NCBI GenBank assembly: GCA_021811315.1
Contig: JAJZPF010000002.1
Location: forward strand, 179,349 to 243,348
DNA length: 64,000 nucleotides
Reading direction: 5' to 3'
DNA from: a bacterium
Lineage (GTDB): Bacteria; Elusimicrobiota; Elusimicrobia; Elusimicrobiales; UBA9959
A program made the translations under genes and the position numbers. A model generated the notes under the pieces. That model searched no databases. It saw only the letters and a list, made by a program, of their open reading frames with translations, and was not told where the DNA came from. This document shows, piece after piece, positions 50,780-59,036 of this stretch (positions are counted from its first letter, which is position 1; each line of letters begins with the position of its first letter).

Positions 50780-52255
50780 CTATGCCGCAGGCTGGTCATT
50801 AGCTATCAGCCGCGCCCCGGCCAGGGGATCCGCTATGCGGCCTTCCTTTATCAGCTCGGCCGTTTTCAGCATTACGCCCTCAACGGCCTCTTCTGTTTTT
50901 TCGGCCGACGGGGTGCCGTAGGTCATGCTCTGCTCTATCATCTGCCAGGTCTTTTCCGCCATCTGGCCCTTTATTTTCCGCCTTACTTCATCAGGCAGCT
51001 CTAACAGAGCGTAGGACCACTCCTCGATCTTAACCGCGCTGACCATGAGCGAGAGGTCTTTTTCCGACAGAAGTGACAAAGCGTCGGGCATAAGTATGCG
51101 TTTACGGACTTCGACGGCCAACTCCGGGTGTTTCTGCTCCAATTCGGCCAGCATGCTCCGCTTGGTGCGCAGATTCACGCTCTCAATGGCGCTCAGCACC
51201 CCGTCGAGCCCTCCGACCGCCCCGCTCAACCGCCGTTCCAATTCGTCCTTAAGGGTGGTTATTATTTCCGGCTCCACAAAACGTATTTTGGACATATTCA
51301 TTATGACCTCGGAGGCAAAAGGAGGCGGAAGTTTTTTCAGGAATTCGCTCTGTACCTCCTGCGGCAAATGTCCCGACACCAGCGCCACATTGGCCGGATC
51401 TTCGCTGGCCATCATGTTTATCAGGAAGGGAACCTGCTCAAGGCGTATGTTAAAAACAATTTTCCCCTCCTCCCCGCCGGCGGGCCCGGTCCCGCCTCCG
51501 GCGGCCTGTCTCCCGCCGTCCTGCATGCCCGGCGCCGGCAACGCGGCGTCCATGCCGCCGGGCGCCCCGCTTTTCCCCAATTCCATCGTGATCTGATGGC
51601 TCTGCTGAACCTTGGCCATGGTGCTCATAGCTCCGGCGAGCTTTAAAAAACCGACAGCCACCACTATCATGGCGATAATACCCATCAGCGACAACATCAC
51701 GTATTTCAGCACCATGCTTATAGCCTCCGGCGTGTACCAGATAGTCCGCCAGATAGGCGCGAACGGCGCTTTTATCACCGACAACTGGTCCCCCCTTTTG
51801 GCGTCCAGCATAAGTATTTCAGAGACGACGTTGCGTATATTAGCGCCGTCCTGGTCGGGGATGGCGCGGTTAAGTATCACGCTTACGGTCATCTTTTTTA
51901 CGAAAGCCGACGGGTACAGCATTTCCCTGCTGTAGGATTTGCTCTCCGTGCCGGTATTCCCGAACGCGGGGAACCCCGGGACCAGGTAATCTTTAAAAGC
52001 GTTATCGGTATCCGCGGTCACCTTCGAGCTGACTACCAGGTTCTCGGTACGGCTGAAGTCCATGGTGGTTTCCACGATCACCTTGGCCTGGTTCGGCCCG
52101 AGTATTTTTACCAGCACTTCATCCACCTTTTGTTCAAGTGTTTTCTCGTATTTCGCTTTATCTTCGAAAGGCAGGGACTGCGCGAAAAGGCACCGCGCGG
52201 AAAGACCGAGCAACGCCAGCAGGATAGCCGCCGGGATATTTTTGTATTTTTCCAT
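50780..52255 (-). CDS. FliF-FliG fusion protein (flagellar MS-ring C-terminal part plus rotor switch protein)
   Basis: 491 residues from the ATG at 52255 (a GTG 9 nt upstream is possible). Signal peptide, then a periplasmic FliF-like region (YEKTLEQKVDEVLVKILGPN, KVIVETTMDFSRTENLVV), a transmembrane helix at about 190-215 (YVMLSLMGIIAMIVVAVGFL), and a cytoplasmic FliG middle/C-terminal part: VPFLINMMASEDPANVALVS matches the EHPQ-type helix, SYALLELPDEVRRKIKGQMA the C-terminal torque region. FliF-FliG fusions are known from flagella; here most of the FliF ring-building region is missing, giving a compact rotor. SD GGAG about 10 nt upstream. Confidence 0.85.
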   Translation of the reverse strand: MEKYKNIPAAILLALLGLSARCLFAQSLPFEDKAKYEKTLEQKVDEVLVKILGPNQAKVIVETTMDFSRTENLVVSSKVTADTDNAFKDYLVPGFPAFGNTGTESKSYSREMLYPSAFVKKMTVSVILNRAIPDQDGANIRNVVSEILMLDAKRGDQLSVIKAPFAPIWRTIWYTPEAISMVLKYVMLSLMGIIAMIVVAVGFLKLAGAMSTMAKVQQSHQITMELGKSGAPGGMDAALPAPGMQDGGRQAAGGGTGPAGGEEGKIVFNIRLEQVPFLINMMASEDPANVALVSGHLPQEVQSEFLKKLPPPFASEVIMNMSKIRFVEPEIITTLKDELERRLSGAVGGLDGVLSAIESVNLRTKRSMLAELEQKHPELAVEVRKRILMPDALSLLSEKDLSLMVSAVKIEEWSYALLELPDEVRRKIKGQMAEKTWQMIEQSMTYGTPSAEKTEEAVEGVMLKTAELIKEGRIADPLAGARLIANDQPAA

Positions 52256-52284
52256 AAATAGCACGCTCCGTATCCGAAAGCGGT

Positions 52285-53022
52285 TTAAAGATAAGCCTGC
52301 AGCCGCCGCTCCACTACCAGCGGCATGCTGCCCGACATGATCTCCAGCACGCCCTCAAGTATCATGGACTTCATACGCACGTCCAGCCATACCTTGGTCC
52401 GCATTTTATTGGCTATAGGCACGCAGACCATGTTGGCGAAAAAGATACCGTAGAAAGCCGAAGTTATGGCTACCGCCATGGCGGGGCCCACGCTCTCCGG
52501 GTTGGCCAGGTCCTTTAATACGCCTATAATGCCGATCAGCGTCCCCAGCAGTCCGAACATAGGCGCCATTACGCTCATAGTGCGGTAAACATTGGTCACC
52601 TCGTTCATATCGTCCACGCTCTGGTTTATCTCCTGCTCCAGCACCTGGCGCACGAACTTGGTGTCGTTGTATTCCAGCGCGGCGGTGGAGGCTCTTCCGA
52701 GGAAGCCCTTGGCCAGGCCCGCGTCCGCCTCTTTCAGGGCGGTAAGCCCGCGCATACGCGACTGCTCCGCCAGGTTCACTATGACCGGGATCAGCTTCTC
52801 CAGGGAGGCCTCTTCGTTCTCGCGGAAAATACAGCCGAGCTCCGTCACCGCGCGGGTGATGAATTTCAGCGGGGTGCTTATAAGCGTGGCCACCACGGTG
52901 CCGCCTATAACCACAACCACTCCATGCATGTTTATAAGCGAGGCCGAGATCTGGTTACCCGCGAAACCGGCGAAGATAAGGCCCGCCGCACCCGCGACTC
53001 CCAGTATAGTTGTAATATCCAT
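52285..53022 (-). CDS. motA: MotA-type stator protein
   Basis: 245 residues from the ATG at 53022, which follows GGAGGAACGAC; a longer frame to 53061 overlaps the kinase gene and is not used. Four membrane segments (TTILGVAGAAGLIFAGFAG, VVVVIGGTVVATLISTPL, SVMAPMFGLLGTLIGIIGVL, AVAITSAFYGIFFANMVCVP) and the cytoplasmic loop match MotA/PomA, including the conserved prolines in MAPMFGLLGT and VCVPIAN. It forms the ion channel with MotB and pushes on FliG. In flagella this drives rotation; here the rotor would be the FliF-FliG fusion. Confidence 0.92.
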   Translation of the reverse strand: MDITTILGVAGAAGLIFAGFAGNQISASLINMHGVVVVIGGTVVATLISTPLKFITRAVTELGCIFRENEEASLEKLIPVIVNLAEQSRMRGLTALKEADAGLAKGFLGRASTAALEYNDTKFVRQVLEQEINQSVDDMNEVTNVYRTMSVMAPMFGLLGTLIGIIGVLKDLANPESVGPAMAVAITSAFYGIFFANMVCVPIANKMRTKVWLDVRMKSMILEGVLEIMSGSMPLVVERRLQAYL

Positions 53023-53053
53023 GTCGTTCCTCCGCTGATATTCCGGCAGCTCT

Positions 53054-53995
53054 TCAGACACCCGCCGGTATTTTAAACCAGAAAGTCGAACCCTTTCCCA
53101 GACCGGGGCTGGCGGCGCCTATATCGCCCTTATGGGCGCGCACCACTTCCTGTGCTATGCAAAGACCGAGTCCCCAGCCCTGCTTACGCAGTTTCTCGTC
53201 CTTCTGGTGCCTGGCCTGGTAAAATTTTTCGAATATTTTCCTGGTCTCGCTGGGGTGTATGCCTATGCCCGAATCCTTAACCGATGTGTTCATATACTTG
53301 CCTTCGCGCCTGAAAGAGACCTCCACACGTTTGCCGGCCGGGGTAAATTTTATGGCGTTATTCACCAGGTTCATGAAGACCTGCGAAAGCCTGAACTTAT
53401 CCCCGTCCACCAGCACCCCGTCAGGAAAATCGTGCACAACAAGCTCCACGCCCTTGTTTTGCGCGTTTATGGAAAGACCGGGCAGAATATCTTTAGCCAG
53501 GTCCGGAAAATTGAAGATCATTTTCTCCATCTTAAGTTTGCCCGCCTCTATCATGGCCAGGTCCGTAAGGTCCGAGATAAGCCGGCCAAGCTGCTCCGTG
53601 GAACTTACTATGTTTTTCAGGTATCCCGCCTCGCGCTCGCCGAGGTTCTTTTTAACCAGCAGTTCGCTGAAGCCCTTTATGGAAGCCAGGGGGGTACGCA
53701 CGTCGTGGACCACCATGGAGAGGAACTTGGACTTCATATCGTTAAGACGTCCCAATTCCTGGTTGGAAAGCGAAAGTTTGCCGGACATGACCTCGAGTTC
53801 CTGCTTACGCTGGTAAAGCTGGCCCTGCGCCAGCGTGATGCGTTCCATATACTGTTGTATTACCATGTTCGAAAAATTATGCCGTTGGTTAAAGAAAGCC
53901 GACTGCACAAAACCGGACACCTGGGCAACCACCAGGAACCCCGCTCCCAGCAGCAGGAAAGACAAAGGGATAAGCGCTATCACAAGTATTTCCAT
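53054..53995 (-). CDS. Membrane-anchored sensor histidine kinase
   Basis: 313 residues. One N-terminal transmembrane segment (LVIALIPLSFLLLGAGFLV), a coiled-coil signalling helix, HisKA with the phosphorylated His in SMVVHDVRTPLASIKG (about 97), then HATPase with N-box VNNAIKFTP, G1 DSGIGIHPSE and G2 GWGLGLCIAQEV. Complete. No periplasmic sensor domain, so the signal is probably membrane- or partner-derived. It sits between the PorV-TPR gene (3-nt gap) and motA, so it likely controls or is controlled by the motor. The two receivers upstream are plausible partners. Confidence 0.9.
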   Translation of the reverse strand: MEILVIALIPLSFLLLGAGFLVVAQVSGFVQSAFFNQRHNFSNMVIQQYMERITLAQGQLYQRKQELEVMSGKLSLSNQELGRLNDMKSKFLSMVVHDVRTPLASIKGFSELLVKKNLGEREAGYLKNIVSSTEQLGRLISDLTDLAMIEAGKLKMEKMIFNFPDLAKDILPGLSINAQNKGVELVVHDFPDGVLVDGDKFRLSQVFMNLVNNAIKFTPAGKRVEVSFRREGKYMNTSVKDSGIGIHPSETRKIFEKFYQARHQKDEKLRKQGWGLGLCIAQEVVRAHKGDIGAASPGLGKGSTFWFKIPAGV

Positions 53996-53998
53996 ATC

Positions 53999-55732
53999 CT
54001 AATCCCGCTTCCAGCCCTGAGCCGCCACGAACTGCCGTGTAACCGGGTCTTTCGGGTCCAGTTCGAGCGCCTTCAGGTAAGCCTGCCGGGCTTTATCTTT
54101 GTCTCCCAGCATATAGTAAGCCGAGCCGAGACGGGTCCAGGCCAGCGGATTCCCCTCGTCCAGCACAGTAACCTCCTCGCACTCCCTGGCAGCGGCGTCG
54201 AATTGCTGTATATAGAAATTCTTGGCCGCTTTCCTGAACTTTTCTTTTACGAGGGCGGTCCGGGGAAGTATTTCGTCCCGCCTCACATGTATCTTCACCT
54301 GGTCGCTGATCAGGGACAGCAATTCCTCGAACAGCGCGTCGCCGTGAAGGTTCGCGCCCAGCGCCGCGTGGCCGAGCAGCAGCGCTTTCAGCTCGCGGCC
54401 CTCCAGATAGGCGGATATCGCTTCGGCGGCGGTTCCCGACTGTTCGGTCGCCTCGGAGATTATCTCCAGGCGCGCGGGGGTATTCCTAAGCTGCAGCCCG
54501 TCGATTACCGCGTTCAAACGGCGGTCCCGCTCTCCCCATTCCCCCTCTTTAAGCCTTGGCTCCAGATTAAACGCCCTTCGTATATTGTCCGACGCGGAAA
54601 CATACCTGCGGCTCTCAAGGTCTTTACGGGCACGGGCAAGGAAATCATTAGCGAAATTCTCCAATTTCTCTATATTTTCCCTGGGCGCCATCAGTTTAGC
54701 CCCGGCCACGCGCTGGCCGCGTCCGCCTGCCCCAAGGCGCATCGAGAGTCCAAGTTTATGCATGGCCCCCAGCTCCCCGAAGGGCGACATTGAATAGTCT
54801 ATGTTGACAAAAGAAAGCATAAATCCGACCCCGACCCTTATGCCGGAACCGATACTCTGGCCGGTCCTGTAGCCTGCGCGGAACGCGATAACCTGGAAAG
54901 CCAGGTATTCCGCGCCGACGGATGCGTAATACGCCTCGTCCTTTGAAATAGTCTGGTCAAGGCTGAGTATAAAACTTGAACTGCCCCGGGGATGGGAATG
55001 CCAGGAACCGCCCAGCGTGGCGGTAAGCGGCAGAGGGGAGGAGCGTTTGTCGAACTTAAGGCCGGGACCAATGTTTTTCACCGACGCGGCTATACGGAAT
55101 TCCTGCGCCTGCATTTTCCTCATCCAGTAATTATTCGGCCTTATGTAGTAAACGGCGCCGAGGTCCAAAGCCCCGGTGTTAGCTGAAGCGCTGTCGAGTT
55201 TCTCGTTTATCAATTTAATACCGGCCCCGATATTCAGCACGGGGCGCTCTATCTCGTCCTTAAAGATAACCCTTCCGTACGAAACCCCGACAGCCAGATC
55301 GGAAGAGGAGACATTGCTTGTCTTAAGCCCCTGGGCGTCATAGCCCTGAAAAGGAGCCACGCTGAGCCGCGAGAAGCTGAAACCCAGCGTGGAGCCGTAA
55401 CGCAGGGGATAAGCCGCGGCGAGATATTGGTGGCTGACCTCCTCGAAGGAAGCGTTATAGGTGGCGGCCAATTCTCCGCCCTCAACGCTGCCCAGCCCGG
55501 CCGGGTTCCAATACACCGAATAGGCGTCTTCAGTTACCGAGGTGTAAGCCTCGCCCATACCGGTACCCCTCGGGCCTGGAGAGAATTTAAGGAAAGCAGC
55601 CGAAGCGGAACCTGCGTCCCCGGCATAAGCCGGAAAGTAAAACGCAAGAACGGCACAAGCCGTCCGCGCTATTATCCGACCGCTTAAACAGAATCCGCGC
55701 CTGAGCATCATAGGTATATATAGTCTACGCAC
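53999..55732 (-). CDS. PorV/UPF0164-like outer-membrane barrel with C-terminal TPR region
   Basis: 577 residues. A signal peptide (about 20-37) precedes a barrel domain typical of the PorV/UPF0164 group: SPGPRGTGMGEAYTSVTEDA, YSVYWNPAGLGSVEGGELAA, GVSYGRVIF, SIGSGIRVGVGFMLSFVNID, to about 340. A helical part with TPR repeats follows (WTRLGSAYYMLGDKDKARQA, YLKALELDPKDP), presumably periplasmic. In Bacteroidetes PorV works with type IX secretion and gliding; no other T9SS genes are seen here. Being first of the kinase-motor operon suggests an outer-membrane anchor or sensor. Confidence 0.82.
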   Translation of the reverse strand: MRRLYIPMMLRRGFCLSGRIIARTACAVLAFYFPAYAGDAGSASAAFLKFSPGPRGTGMGEAYTSVTEDAYSVYWNPAGLGSVEGGELAATYNASFEEVSHQYLAAAYPLRYGSTLGFSFSRLSVAPFQGYDAQGLKTSNVSSSDLAVGVSYGRVIFKDEIERPVLNIGAGIKLINEKLDSASANTGALDLGAVYYIRPNNYWMRKMQAQEFRIAASVKNIGPGLKFDKRSSPLPLTATLGGSWHSHPRGSSSFILSLDQTISKDEAYYASVGAEYLAFQVIAFRAGYRTGQSIGSGIRVGVGFMLSFVNIDYSMSPFGELGAMHKLGLSMRLGAGGRGQRVAGAKLMAPRENIEKLENFANDFLARARKDLESRRYVSASDNIRRAFNLEPRLKEGEWGERDRRLNAVIDGLQLRNTPARLEIISEATEQSGTAAEAISAYLEGRELKALLLGHAALGANLHGDALFEELLSLISDQVKIHVRRDEILPRTALVKEKFRKAAKNFYIQQFDAAARECEEVTVLDEGNPLAWTRLGSAYYMLGDKDKARQAYLKALELDPKDPVTRQFVAAQGWKRD

Positions 55733-55831
55733 TATACAGGCCCGAATCCCGAAGAAATAACGAAAAGGGAAAAATAGTAACTGGCGGGAATATATTTACG
55801 AAGGGAGGCTGAACAGAAGACCGGCGGCCGT

Positions 55832-56197
55832 CTATTCTCGTTTTTTTGTTATTTTCGCGACTGCAACCGCTATTTGAGCGAAGTTAACCGGCTTTTGTAA
55901 GACCGGGATCCTGCGCGAGATCCCCATAGAACAAAGGTCATCGGGAGCGGCGCCTGTGATAACAATGACGGGGATCCCCGCCAGGTCCGGATACATTCCC
56001 AGCATGGCTATTACCGAAGCCCCTGCCATCCCCGGCATATAGAGATCGGTTATAACAAGGTCCGGCCGCTCAGCCAGGGCTAGTTCGACCAGTTTCAGGC
56101 CGTCTTCGGCACTCCTCACCTCATGCCCAAGTTCGGACAGGAAGTCCGTCAGAAGCGCCCGGACAAAGACATCGTCGTCAGCTATAAGTGTGCGCAT
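55832..56197 (-). CDS. Single-domain response regulator
   Basis: 121 residues, receiver only: TLIADDDVFVRALLTDFLSE, phosphoacceptor in LVITDLYMPGMAGASVIAML, switch Thr in VIVITGAAPDD, Lys in VLQKPVNFAQ. No output domain. It is 19 nt downstream of the second receiver gene, within the kinase/motor cluster. Possibly a CheY-like messenger for the FliG-type rotor, by analogy. Confidence 0.9.
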   Translation of the reverse strand: MRTLIADDDVFVRALLTDFLSELGHEVRSAEDGLKLVELALAERPDLVITDLYMPGMAGASVIAMLGMYPDLAGIPVIVITGAAPDDLCSMGISRRIPVLQKPVNFAQIAVAVAKITKKRE

Positions 56198-56216
56198 TGC
56201 CGTCCCTTGGATCCAG

Positions 56217-56603
56217 CTATCCGTTCAGGACCTCCCTGGCTTTATCCAGCACCCGCGCCGGAGGGACCATCTTCGGAAAAAAACAGACGAAGCCGGGTGC
56301 GGAGGAAAAGATCCCGTTAAGCGTCATGTCCAGGAAGTTTTCCCCGGTCATCACCACAAAAGGAATAGCCGCCAGCCGCGGATTAACAGCGGCTCGTTTC
56401 TTCAGTTCGGCCACGAACTCCCGGCCCGACATCTCAGGCATAGCCACATCCAGCACCATAAAATCCGGCAAACCGCGCCCCAGCGCGTCCAGCGCCTGCC
56501 GGCCGTTACTGGCAAGCGTCACTTCGTGTCCCGCGTCCTCGAATACATACCGGAACAGCTCAAGTATGGTGGGTTCGTCGTCCACGATAAGTATCTTTCC
56601 CAT
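56217..56603 (-). CDS. Single-domain response regulator
   Basis: 128 residues, receiver only: KILIVDDEPTILELFRYVFE, phosphoacceptor in FMVLDVAMPEMSGREFVAEL, Thr in FVVMTGENFLD and Lys in CFFPKMVPPARVL. Starts 3 nt after the stop of the frameshifted kinase gene, so the kinase and receiver are expected to be partners. The switch-region insert (FLDMTLNGIFSSAPG) is longer than usual. Confidence 0.88.
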   Translation of the reverse strand: MGKILIVDDEPTILELFRYVFEDAGHEVTLASNGRQALDALGRGLPDFMVLDVAMPEMSGREFVAELKKRAAVNPRLAAIPFVVMTGENFLDMTLNGIFSSAPGFVCFFPKMVPPARVLDKAREVLNG

Positions 56604-56606
56604 ATT

Positions 56607-58050
56607 TTAACCCTGGAGCCCGCTTCCGGCACGCGAGGGACGCACGGTTTCCATCCCGCAGGATGGGACGGAAAAAAAGAATCTGCTGCCCTTTCCCCGC
56701 TCCGATTCCACCCAGATGCGCCCCTTATGCAGCTCCACGGCCATTCGGCACATCGCCAGCCCAAGGCCGAAACCCATATACTTATGTTCGTCCAATTGCG
56801 CATATTTCTCGAAAATTTCCTTCTTCCTATCGTCAGGAATGCCGGGCCCGGTATCCTCCACGTAGAACACCACCTCCCCTCCCGCCTCGCGGCAAGAGAG
56901 TGAAACTTCCCCCCCCCTGGGGAGTGAATTTGAGCGAATTGCCGACAAGATTGGTTATAACGCGCTCAAGCAAAGCCGCATCGCCGGGAAAAGCCACCCC
57001 GGCCGGCAGCGGAGTTATGGAAAACCGTATATTCTTGCGCGCGGCCAGCGGCTCATGAATCTCGAACACCCTGGCGCACAGCTCTCCGGCGGCAACTATC
57101 CCGCGGCGCAGTTCCATGGTGCCATGCTCCAGCTTTATCGTGTTCAGGATATCCTCTATCATGCCGTTCAGACGTTTTGAAGAGCGCATTATCACTTCAA
57201 GATATTTCGCGCCTTCGGGGAACGGCGTAAGCTCTTTGCCCAACAGCTGGGTGTAGCCTTGTATGCTTGAAAGCGGGGCGCGCATGTCGTGCGTGATCAT
57301 GTGAAAAACGGTTTCCCGCGCGTTCTCTATCTCTTTTTCCACGGTTATATCGCGCATTACTATCACGCGCCCGGGCCGTTTAATGGTCGCCAGGCGGAAC
57401 TGCCGCGAGGTTACCCGGAAGTTCCTGGCGGCCGTGCAGGTCCCCTCCTCTCCGGGAACCGCCGCTTCCGCTTTTACGAATACTTCCTGCGAGGCTATTA
57501 TCGCGCGGAAAACGTCAAAAAAAGCCCCGTTCCTTACTGCCTCCGGCAGAACGGTCGTTTTTTCCGGGTCGGTAATGCCCAGAAGCCGGAGCGCGGCCCT
57601 GTTGGAATAAACGACGCGCCCGCGGTCGTCCAGTAACATGATCCCGTCGGGAACGGCCTCTATCAGCGCCTGCGCCCGCCCGCGTTCTTCCAACACCTGG
57701 TCCACGTTGAAAGCGCGGTAAGCGCTGAGTTCAAGCATCAGCCTGTTCACGTCGCCGATAATGCCCTGCGCCTCCGGCCAGCCCTCTTTCGCAACGGCCG
57801 ACTCCAGCCTGTAGGCCGGAGCCGTAAAACATTTCAACAGGGAGGCTACCCTGCATACCGGGCTCGCAAAACCGCGCATGATACCGTCCGCCGCCAGTAA
57901 AACCGCCGCCAGGGCCGTGGCAGCAGCCAAGGACAGCGCGTACAGACGCTCCCCCCCCGGGCCGGGCAGGCAGGCGGCTAACACCGCCACCGGCGCCAGC
58001 GAAGAGGCAAGCAGCAGCGCGGTCAGACGGACGTTAATCGTAAGTTTCAA
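56607..58050 (-). CDS. PAS-containing membrane histidine kinase, frameshifted in a G9 run
   Basis: Two overlapping frames join into one kinase. 58050-56920: two N-terminal membrane segments (LLASSLAPVAVLAACL, LYALSLAAATALAAVLLAAD), a PAS domain (about 125-200; LIEAVPDGIMLLDDRGRVVY), HisKA with H in HMITHDMRAPLSSIQGYTQL. The HATPase N-box (VGNSLKFTP) is followed by nine Gs (forward C9 at 56909-56917); one G fewer would continue in frame as GGEVSLSCREAGGE, DTGPGIPDDRKKE, GFGLGLAMCRM to the stop at 56607. As read, the protein ends after ~405 residues without G boxes. Sequencing error, decay or phase variation cannot be told apart. Confidence 0.82.
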
Positions 58051-58157
58051 TATTCTCTCCCTGCAATAGACCCTCCGGCGGCCGGAAGTTTGTCTTTATA
58101 AATACTATGCAATTATCCCCTCACACTCCACTAAAGTTATATTTAAGACTTTATGAG

Positions 58158-58177
58158 TTAAGGTGACACAGAACTTA
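58158..58177 (-). repeat. REP-like repeat flanking the RAYT gene (left, inverted)
   Basis: ttaaggtgacacagaactta, the reverse complement of the repeat at 58951-58970. It lies inside the 3' end of the transposase gene and supplies its last codons (SSVSP) and stop. Confidence 0.88.
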
Positions 58178-58832
58178 TCTCGTGATTTTTCGGCCTTGGG
58201 CCTGGGCGCCCCTTCGCCAGACTCCGTCCCAGCCTCGACTCAAGCCCCGCCATGAATTCCTTGCCGCCTAAAGGGCGCCCCGTAGAGGAATGCTTTTGAA
58301 TTTTCTCAATGTCCTCCTCGCATAATTCGTAAGCTGGATACATTGCGAGGATCTCTTTCAGTCTTCCAGGGCGAGCCAGAAGGTCCGGCTGCCCGGAGAT
58401 TCGGCTTCGGGCGCTGCTCCACCGGTATTCAGCGGGATGTTTTACCAGCCCGGCGCGAACAGGGTTAAGCTCGATGTATCTGACCGCGGCCAGCAAATAA
58501 GGTTCGTCCATAACATATGAAGCGAAGCGACCCTGCCACAAGCAGCCCTTCCAGCCCTCCCTCGCGTTAATGCGGCCGGTATAGTGCCAGTGCGCCATCC
58601 CCAGTGCCTGGCGCAGGCCGCCTTCCTCCCGGGGCACCGCCACAAGATGGGCGTGGTTGGGCATCAGGCAGTAGCTCCAAATCTCAACGCCGCATTTCTC
58701 ACACCACTCCTTCATAAGCTCCAGGTACAGGAGACAGTCACCGTCATTGAAGAAAGTTCTCTGCCGCCTGTTCCCCCGCTGTGTAACATGGTGCGGATAT
58801 CCCGGCGCTACCACTCTCGCTATTCTTGACAT
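58158..58832 (-). CDS. REP-associated tyrosine transposase (RAYT, Y1 superfamily)
   Basis: 224 residues. HUH motif in CLMPNHAHLVAVP (about 57-69), start RIARVVAPGYPHHVTQRGNR characteristic of the TnpA_REP family, and catalytic-Tyr region GRFASYVMDEPYLLAAVRYI. Such enzymes are single-copy and act on REP palindromes nearby. It is flanked by inverted copies of the same 20-bp repeat (58158-58177 and 58951-58970), and at least five more copies lie in the next 5 kb. The last six residues come from the left repeat, so the 3' end was shaped by an insertion or the repeat is used as part of the gene. Confidence 0.92.
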   Translation of the reverse strand: MSRIARVVAPGYPHHVTQRGNRRQRTFFNDGDCLLYLELMKEWCEKCGVEIWSYCLMPNHAHLVAVPREEGGLRQALGMAHWHYTGRINAREGWKGCLWQGRFASYVMDEPYLLAAVRYIELNPVRAGLVKHPAEYRWSSARSRISGQPDLLARPGRLKEILAMYPAYELCEEDIEKIQKHSSTGRPLGGKEFMAGLESRLGRSLAKGRPGPRPKNHEISSVSP

Positions 58833-58950
58833 AGTCCCCCCTCCGGTCTGCGATGACTATAATATAGCAGACCAACGCGACAAGGGGCTGTCGCGTTGCT
58901 TCTTTAATCTTTTTTGGAAAATCCAGCATGAGCCGCTTGATTCACGGGAA

Positions 58951-58970
58951 TTAAGTTCTGTGTCACCTTA
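58951..58970 (+). repeat. REP-like repeat, copy 2
   Basis: ttaagttctgtgtcacctta, preceded by agccgcttgattcacggg. The same two-part unit (spacer gccgcttgattc plus repeat) recurs at 60403-60445. Confidence 0.88.
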
Positions 58971-58986
58971 ATCTTTATTTCTACAT

Positions 58987-59036
58987 AAGTCGGAAATAGT
59001 ATTGACTTTTTCCGACTTGTGTGGGATAATATCTCT
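58987..59036 (+). promoter_or_regulatory. Promoter with operator-like palindrome for the DUF4143 ATPase gene
   Basis: TTGACT (59002-59007) and GATAAT (59025-59030) with a 17-bp spacer form a near-consensus sigma-70 promoter. An inverted repeat, AAGTCGGAAA (58987-58996) and TTTCCGACTT (59009-59018), brackets the -35 box. The ATG lies only 7 nt after the -10 box, so the transcript should be leaderless or nearly so. Repressor binding to the palindrome would block polymerase. Confidence 0.8.

Noticed and set aside
53023..53061. Longer MotA start
   Set aside because: It would overlap the kinase gene, whereas GGAGGAACGAC precedes the ATG at 53022.
53999..55732. Type IX secretion component
   Set aside because: Only a PorV-like protein is present; no Por/Spr/Gld genes or C-terminal sorting domains were seen in the window.
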